Assembly (NCBI GenBank): GCA_050186335.1
Contig: JBFWYO010000115.1
Coordinates: 1-11,171, forward strand
Direction of reading: 5' to 3'
Length of the DNA stretch: 11,171 nt
From: JBFWYO01 sp050186335
GTDB taxonomy: Bacteria > Pseudomonadota > Alphaproteobacteria > Bin65
Shown here: positions 6,375 to 11,171 of the stretch, one piece after another
How the letters are laid out: every line of letters begins with the position of its first letter
How positions within the stretch are numbered: the stretch's first letter is position 1
The notes under the pieces: model-generated
Databases searched by the model: none
What the model was told of the DNA's origin: nothing
Seen by the model: the letters and a program-made list of their open reading frames with translations, nothing else
Made by a program: the position numbers and the translations under genes

Positions 6375-6551
6375 TTATTTCTTTTCGGTTACCACGACGG
6401 TTTGCGGGGTGGTCGGCGTCGACTGCTGGGCAGTCGATTGCTGACGCTTATAGCCGCAATCCGAGTTGGTGGTCTGTTGATCGCCGGCAAACGCGGGGCC
6501 GACAAACCCGGCAACAGCGATGGCCAGAACGGCCATTTTGACAAAGCGCAT
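6375..6551 (-). CDS. Small secreted protein (58 aa)
   Basis: A 58-residue protein of unknown function. Residues 1-22 are a classical signal peptide (MRFVKMAVLAIAVAGFVGPAFA), with cleavage predicted after AFA. The mature peptide of about 36 residues begins GDQQTTNSDCGYK, has a single cysteine, and continues in a Gln/Thr/Ser/Pro-rich stretch ending VVVTEKK. It lacks any recognisable domain and is probably disordered and periplasmic. GGAGG lies 7 bases before ATG 6551; the adjacent ATG 6554 and TTG 6557 are in frame and would add one or two residues. A promoter candidate (6585-6613) and a strong terminator (6302-6350) frame it as a one-gene transcript. Similar tiny secreted proteins are common and usually unannotated in alphaproteobacteria. 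Confidence 0.75.
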   Translation of the reverse strand: MRFVKMAVLAIAVAGFVGPAFAGDQQTTNSDCGYKRQQSTAQQSTPTTPQTVVVTEKK

Positions 6552-6584
6552 CATCAATCCTCCATTGAGGTTTCAGATCATCAA

Positions 6585-6613
6585 AGGCTACGCCCGGTCC
6601 CCAGGGTGGTCAA
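6585..6613 (-). promoter_or_regulatory. Candidate promoter of the 58-aa secreted protein
   Basis: Minus-strand TTGACC (6608-6613; five of six consensus bases), exactly 17 bp, then TAGCCT (6585-6590). TTGAC with 17-18 bp spacing and a loose -10 is typical of alphaproteobacterial housekeeping promoters. The start point would be near 6578, giving a leader of about 25 bases that contains the Shine-Dalgarno. Confidence 0.55.
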
Positions 6614-6700
6614 GCCGACTGCGGCGCGGGACTGTTCACGCCTTCGCGAGCGTCGCACTTAGCGTCGGAGCCCGGTGAGGGCATTGAATTGAAACGGCAA

Positions 6701-6776
6701 ATCGCGGCGTCACCCAGATCCCGGAGCCGCGAGCGGAAGGCGTTCGCGCCGCGATCCGACGACCGACCACGGATCG
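6701..6776. repeat. Overlapping inverted repeats downstream of leuB
   Basis: ATCGCGGCG (6701-6709) pairs perfectly with CGCCGCGAT (6747-6755). CGATCCG (6752-6758) pairs perfectly with CGGATCG (6770-6776). The arms overlap at 6752-6755, so the two hairpins exclude each other. Neither is followed by a T run. The rest of the gap from 6614 to 6829 shows nothing coding that I can support. Confidence 0.4.
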
Positions 6777-6817
6777 ACGCGCTTCAACGCCGGTATCGAT
6801 GCAACGCGACGATGCGC

Positions 6818-6832
6818 TAACCGAGACGGTTA
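6818..6832 (-). repeat. Tight hairpin over the leuB stop codon
   Basis: TAACCG (6818-6823) and CGGTTA (6827-6832) form a 6-bp stem with a 3-base loop that includes the leuB TAA stop. It has no T run. It may be an mRNA 3' stability element or chance. Confidence 0.35.
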
Positions 6833-7945
6833 CGCCGCCAGCTTATCGAGCTCTTTGAGCAACGCCGCGCCCATCTGCTCGGTCGAAACCTTCGTCTTAC
6901 CGGGCTGCATGATGTCGCCGGTGCGATAGCCGCCATTGAGCACATTGCTAACGGCTTTTTCAACCAGATCGGCGTCGGCTGTCAGATCGAACGAATAGCG
7001 CAGCGCCATGGCGAAGCTCAGCACCGCGGCGATCGGATTGGCAAGGTTCTTCCCGGCAATATCGGGTGCCGTGCCGTGGATCGGTTCATATAACGCATGG
7101 CGCTTGCCGGTTTTCGGATCGATCGCGCCCAGCGATGCCGAGGGCAGCATGCCGAGCGAGCCGGTAAGCATGGCGGCAACGTCCGACAGAATGTCGCCGA
7201 ATAGGTTGTCGGTGACGATGACGTCGAACTGTTTGGGGTTGCGCACCAATTGCATGGCGCAATTGTCGGCGAACATGTGTTCCAGCTTGATGTGCGCAAA
7301 TTCCTTGGCGTGGATCTTGGTGACTTCATCGCGCCACAGAATGCCCGTGTGCATGACATTGGCTTTTTCGACCGAATGCACCTTCTTGCCGCGCTTGCCG
7401 GCCAACTCGAACGCCACGCGCGCGATACGGTGAATTTCCGGCGTCGTGTAGACCTGCGTATCGACCGCTTTGCGTGTGCCGTCCGGCAGATCGGTGATGC
7501 CGCGCGGCTCGCCGAAATAAACGCCGCCGGTCAGTTCGCGGACGATCATGATATCCAGACCAGCGACCAGCTCATGCTTGAGCGACGAGGCTTCGGCCAG
7601 CGCGTCGAAGCATAATGCCGGCCGCAGATTGGCGAACAGGCCAAGATCCTTGCGCAGGCGCAGCAGCCCGCGCTCCGGCTTTTGCGCGAACGGCAGATTG
7701 TCCCATTTCGGTCCGCCGACTGCGCCAAACAGCACGGCATCGGCCATGGCGGCTTTTTCCATCGTGGCGTCGGTGATCGGCGTCTTCTCGGCATCGATCG
7801 CCGCCCCGCCGACCAGCCCGTCGGCGATGTCGAACGTCACCGCGCGGCGCTTGTCCATCCAATCGATGACCTTGCGCACTTCGCGCATGACTTCGACGCC
7901 GATGCCGTCGCCGGGCAAGAACAAAAGCGATTTATTGGCAGCCAT
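6830..7945 (-). CDS. leuB: 3-isopropylmalate dehydrogenase
   Basis: NAD-dependent oxidative decarboxylation of 3-isopropylmalate to 2-oxoisocaproate, the third step of leucine synthesis; cytoplasmic dimer. The 371-residue length is normal. Motifs seen are LLFLPGDGIGVEV (7-19), GAVGGPKWDNLP (74-85), the substrate-binding RLRKDLGLFANLRP with RELTGGVYFGEP, and the Mg/substrate signature VTDNLFGDILSDVAAMLTGS. The NAD site is YEPIHGTAPDIAGKNLANP. The ATG at 7945 follows an AGGGGA-like Shine-Dalgarno and lies 12 bp after the upstream 116-aa gene, which makes it the last gene of the leucine cluster. No T-rich terminator follows, only the inverted repeats at 6701-6832. Confidence 0.97.
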   Translation of the reverse strand: MAANKSLLFLPGDGIGVEVMREVRKVIDWMDKRRAVTFDIADGLVGGAAIDAEKTPITDATMEKAAMADAVLFGAVGGPKWDNLPFAQKPERGLLRLRKDLGLFANLRPALCFDALAEASSLKHELVAGLDIMIVRELTGGVYFGEPRGITDLPDGTRKAVDTQVYTTPEIHRIARVAFELAGKRGKKVHSVEKANVMHTGILWRDEVTKIHAKEFAHIKLEHMFADNCAMQLVRNPKQFDVIVTDNLFGDILSDVAAMLTGSLGMLPSASLGAIDPKTGKRHALYEPIHGTAPDIAGKNLANPIAAVLSFAMALRYSFDLTADADLVEKAVSNVLNGGYRTGDIMQPGKTKVSTEQMGAALLKELDKLAA

Positions 7946-7957
7946 GCGGAGCGTCCC

Positions 7958-8308
7958 CTATTGCTCAATTTCTTCGACGACGGAACGGCCCGACCCTTCG
8001 GCGCCGCCCGTCCATTGCCATTCTTCGTGCAGGCGATACCGCCCATCGGGCAGAATTTCAAGCCGCGACCGGCACGTGCCTGCCATGAGCCGGCCGTCCA
8101 CGGTGGCGTGGTGATAGCGCATATCGAGCGTGCCGTCCTCGGCCATCTTGGCGATCAACTGGCCGTGGGCGACGGCACCGCCGTCGTAGCTGGCCCAGAC
8201 GATGTCGCCACGCTGCCGATAGCGGAAAATGGTCGCGCCATCCACGTCGCCACCCGCGCTGTTGGTCAGCGAGCGGAAACGACGGTTGTCGTAATTGAGG
8301 CGCGGCAT
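7958..8308 (-). CDS. Small conserved protein of the type often labelled 'N-acetylglutamate synthase'
   Basis: A 116-residue soluble protein. From memory it resembles a family of about 100-residue bacterial proteins frequently annotated as N-acetylglutamate synthase. Shared features are an N-terminal YDNRRFRSLTNSAGGD, then TIFRYRQRGDIVWASYDGGAVAHGQL, MRYHH, GTCRS and LHEEWQWTGG near the end. No acetyl-CoA-binding GNAT motif (Q/RxxGxG/A) is visible, so the enzyme name looks unsupported. The alternating hydrophobic/polar pattern with Gly turns suggests an all-beta fold. ATG 8308 has no good Shine-Dalgarno. It lies 24 bp after the 74-aa membrane protein and 12 bp before leuB, so it is almost certainly cotranscribed with the leucine genes. 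Function unknown. Confidence 0.8.
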   Translation of the reverse strand: MPRLNYDNRRFRSLTNSAGGDVDGATIFRYRQRGDIVWASYDGGAVAHGQLIAKMAEDGTLDMRYHHATVDGRLMAGTCRSRLEILPDGRYRLHEEWQWTGGAEGSGRSVVEEIEQ

Positions 8309-8332
8309 GAAGGGGGCGCGCCGGCTGCGCGA

Positions 8333-8557
8333 TCAGCGCTTGCGCACGAACCCATAGCCGAACAGCCCGGCCCCAACCGCAATGACCAGGCCGGCGAGCC
8401 AGGGCGGCACGAGATAGTTCTGCTTGGTTTCGGCGGTCACCTTGAGCGGGCCGACCTGCAGCTGGGTCTCTTCCTTCTTGACCGAGACACCGCCGAAAAC
8501 GTAGCCGGCGACGCCGAGCACGATCAAAATGACGCCGATGATTTGGAGCGGTTTCAT
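8333..8557 (-). CDS. Small two-helix membrane protein (74 aa)
   Basis: A 74-residue protein with two hydrophobic helices (about 5-23 and 51-70). They flank a polar 25-residue loop (VKKEETQLQVGPLKVTAETK), and the protein ends in VRKR. The layout suggests both ends in the cytoplasm and a periplasmic loop, or a small hairpin anchor. I do not recognise a characterised family; it resembles the many DUF-type two-helix small membrane proteins. ATG 8557 is preferred: an AGG lies 8 bases upstream, while an in-frame GTG at 8566 would add three residues and touch the leuD stop. It starts 9 bp after leuD and is followed by the 116-aa gene, so it belongs to the leucine transcript. Confidence 0.78.
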   Translation of the reverse strand: MKPLQIIGVILIVLGVAGYVFGGVSVKKEETQLQVGPLKVTAETKQNYLVPPWLAGLVIAVGAGLFGYGFVRKR

Positions 8558-8566
8558 GTACCGCAC

Positions 8567-9187
8567 CTAACCGGCGTTTCGGTGCAGCCACGGTTGCGAG
8601 AGTTTCGCCTTGGTTTCGAACGAGTCGATCGAACTGCGCTTCTGCAGCGTCAGCCCGATATCGTCCAGCCCGTTCAGCAGGCAATGCTTGCGGAAGGGTT
8701 CCACGTCGAATTTGATCTTGCTGCCGTCGGGGCGCGTGATTTCCTGCGCCTCCAGATCGACGGTCATGGTGGCATTGGCACCCTTCGACGCGTCTTCCAT
8801 CAATTCGGTGACGGTTTCCTGCGGCAGCTTGATCAGCAGCATGCCGTTCTTCGACGAGTTGTTGAAAAAGATGTCGGCGAAGCTGGGCGCGATGATGCAC
8901 TTGATGCCGAAATCGGCCAGCGCCCAGGGCGCGTGCTCACGCGACGAGCCGCAGCCGAAATTGGCGCCGGCGATCAGGATTTTGGCGTTCCTGTAAGCCG
9001 GCATGTTGAGCACGAAGTCCGGTCTTTCCTTGCCGTCGGGCGTCGTCCGCAGTTCGTAGAATAGGCCCCGCTTCATGCCCGTGCGCTTGATGCTCTTGAG
9101 GTAATCCTTGGGAATGATCATGTCGGTATCGACATTGACCATTTGCAGCGGGGCGGCGACCCCGGTCAGCTTGGTGAACTTATCCAT
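8567..9187 (-). CDS. leuD: 3-isopropylmalate dehydratase small subunit
   Basis: Swivel-domain subunit that pairs with LeuC to isomerise 2-isopropylmalate to 3-isopropylmalate through cis-dimethylcitraconate. The 206 residues are typical of the proteobacterial LeuD. Motifs seen are MVNVDTDMIIPKDYLK (16-31), the conserved GANFGCGSSREHAPWAL (74-90) that binds substrate, and PSFADIFFNNSSKNGML. The C-terminal LLNGLDDIGLTLQ is also typical. The ATG at 9187 has an AAGGG Shine-Dalgarno about 8 bases upstream. An RDD gene separates it from leuC; the 86-bp gap upstream is the longest within the cluster and contains a weak promoter candidate. Confidence 0.96.
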   Translation of the reverse strand: MDKFTKLTGVAAPLQMVNVDTDMIIPKDYLKSIKRTGMKRGLFYELRTTPDGKERPDFVLNMPAYRNAKILIAGANFGCGSSREHAPWALADFGIKCIIAPSFADIFFNNSSKNGMLLIKLPQETVTELMEDASKGANATMTVDLEAQEITRPDGSKIKFDVEPFRKHCLLNGLDDIGLTLQKRSSIDSFETKAKLSQPWLHRNAG

Positions 9188-9213
9188 GTGCAGGCCCTTT
9201 TTCCTGGATGAAG

Positions 9214-9243
9214 GTTTTAGGCGACCGGGAGCGGTCTACGCAA
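9214..9243 (-). promoter_or_regulatory. Weak candidate internal promoter ahead of leuD
   Basis: Minus-strand TTGCGT (9238-9243), an 18-bp spacer and TAAAAC (9214-9219). A GACCG-GGAG-CGGTC hairpin or dyad (9223-9236) occupies the spacer, which could be a regulator site. It lies in the only sizeable gap of the cluster. The -35 is poor, so the call is tentative. Confidence 0.25.
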
Positions 9244-9273
9244 GGGTCGGACGAGGCGCGGCAACGCGGCATT

Positions 9274-9945
9274 TCAGGCCGATGCCGGCCGCTTGATGAC
9301 GAGCGTGCCGGCCATGATGTCGTGCAGGCCCTGTCTTTTCTCGGTGAACAAGGCGATCAGGTAAGTGAGGAACGAGCTGACGACCTCCAAGCACTTGCAA
9401 AGTTGGCGCAACAGCGAGCGCCAGACGCCGAGCCGAGTGCCGTCCAGCGCCACGACCTGCAGGCCAAGCCAATATTTGCCGAGCGAACCCTGTCGGCGCG
9501 ACGCTTCGGTGGCCGCGAAATAGATGAACGCGAGCACGAAGGTAAGAACGCCGAGCCCGACGCGGCGCCAGAAACTGGCGCGATCGGTCGCAACCAGGCG
9601 TTCCGCGCGAAACTTCTCGACGGCGCCCTTGTCGTCGGTAATGGCGATCTCCGAAACCGCGTAGATGCGCATCGAACCATCCGCGAACACGCGCGCCTCG
9701 TTGAACCGATCGAACACGCGCTTGCGTCCGTCCTCCAAGACATCTTCGAGCCGGCTCGCCTGATCGTGCGTGAATCCGATCATCTTGGGCGGTCGCCACA
9801 GCGGTTCGAACACGCGCAGACCCACTCGATCGCTCGCCTCGACGATGGCCACGACGACCAGAACCAGCAGCGCCGCATCGATAACCAGCGCCAGACACCG
9901 CCGTCCGAAGGGCGCATAGGCCGGCTTCGGCGCGGGGGTCGGCAC
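9274..9945 (-). CDS. RDD-family membrane protein lodged between leuC and leuD
   Basis: A 223-residue membrane protein of the RDD family, named for its conserved Arg and Asp residues. Seen: RRCLALVID (15-23) entering the first helix (about 18-35), QGSLGKYWLGLQVVALDGTRLG (152-173), and KRQGLHDIMAGTLVIKR (203-219) after the third helix. A second helix spans about 128-145. Between helices 1 and 2 lies an unusually long polar insert of about 90 residues that may face the periplasm. Some RDD proteins have been linked to Na+/H+ antiport, but most are unassigned, so no transport role is claimed here. The only start that includes the first helix is GTG 9945, six bases after the leuC stop and without a clear Shine-Dalgarno. 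This suggests coupled translation. Confidence 0.88.
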   Translation of the reverse strand: MPTPAPKPAYAPFGRRCLALVIDAALLVLVVVAIVEASDRVGLRVFEPLWRPPKMIGFTHDQASRLEDVLEDGRKRVFDRFNEARVFADGSMRIYAVSEIAITDDKGAVEKFRAERLVATDRASFWRRVGLGVLTFVLAFIYFAATEASRRQGSLGKYWLGLQVVALDGTRLGVWRSLLRQLCKCLEVVSSFLTYLIALFTEKRQGLHDIMAGTLVIKRPASA

Positions 9946-9951
9946 CGCGAT

Positions 9952-11171
<1,220 letters not shown>

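Noticed and set aside
7682..9064. Long plus-strand open frame antisense to leuB, the two small genes and leuD (460 codons).
   Set aside because: It spans several real minus-strand genes and shows no recognisable domain, so it is a codon-bias shadow.

Overview
The window is GC-rich, tightly packed and entirely chromosomal in character. Gene content and protein style point to an alphaproteobacterium, probably Rhodospirillales-like. The reasons are a leuC/leuD/leuB cluster close to asd, a TPR plus glycosyltransferase-9-like fusion, a DUF962 protein, and short exported peptides. This placement is inference, since no rRNA or other marker gene is present. I see no tRNA, rRNA, CRISPR array, insertion sequence, integrase or phage gene, and nothing that looks recently transferred.

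Layout, left to right. (1) 1-830 (+): pyridoxal kinase PdxY, cut at its start by the window edge. Its stop codon overlaps that of (2) 827-2572 (-), a 581-residue TPR protein with a C-terminal GT-B/GT9-like domain. (3) 2822-3475 (+) is a LysE/RhtB-type exporter, divergent from (2). The 249-bp gap between them holds a perfect 16-bp dyad and a GC palindrome flanked by an A run. (4) 3486-4070 (-) is a conserved two-helix membrane protein of unknown function. (5) 4255-5277 (-) is asd, aspartate-semialdehyde dehydrogenase, with a candidate promoter, a leader hairpin and a hairpin terminator. (6) 5598-5933 (+) is a DUF962/Mpo1-like membrane protein. (7) 6061-6225 and 6375-6551 (-) are two very small exported proteins, each followed by a strong terminator. 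(8) 6830-11171 (-) is the leucine cluster, transcribed leuC (cut at the window edge), RDD membrane protein, leuD, 74-aa membrane protein, 116-aa soluble protein, leuB.

How the genes work together. LeuC and LeuD form isopropylmalate isomerase and LeuB is the next enzyme of leucine synthesis. Asd feeds the aspartate branch (lysine, threonine, methionine, isoleucine). PdxY salvages pyridoxal to PLP, the cofactor of the transaminase that ends leucine synthesis, although the distance argues only for housekeeping proximity. The LysE-type exporter may remove excess amino acids, but its substrate cannot be read from the sequence.

I do not see a clear undescribed multi-gene system. The points most worth a second look are the three non-leucine genes interleaved with leuC, leuD and leuB (an RDD protein, a 74-aa two-helix protein and a 116-aa protein), the pair of tiny exported proteins, and the dyads in the intergenic regions.
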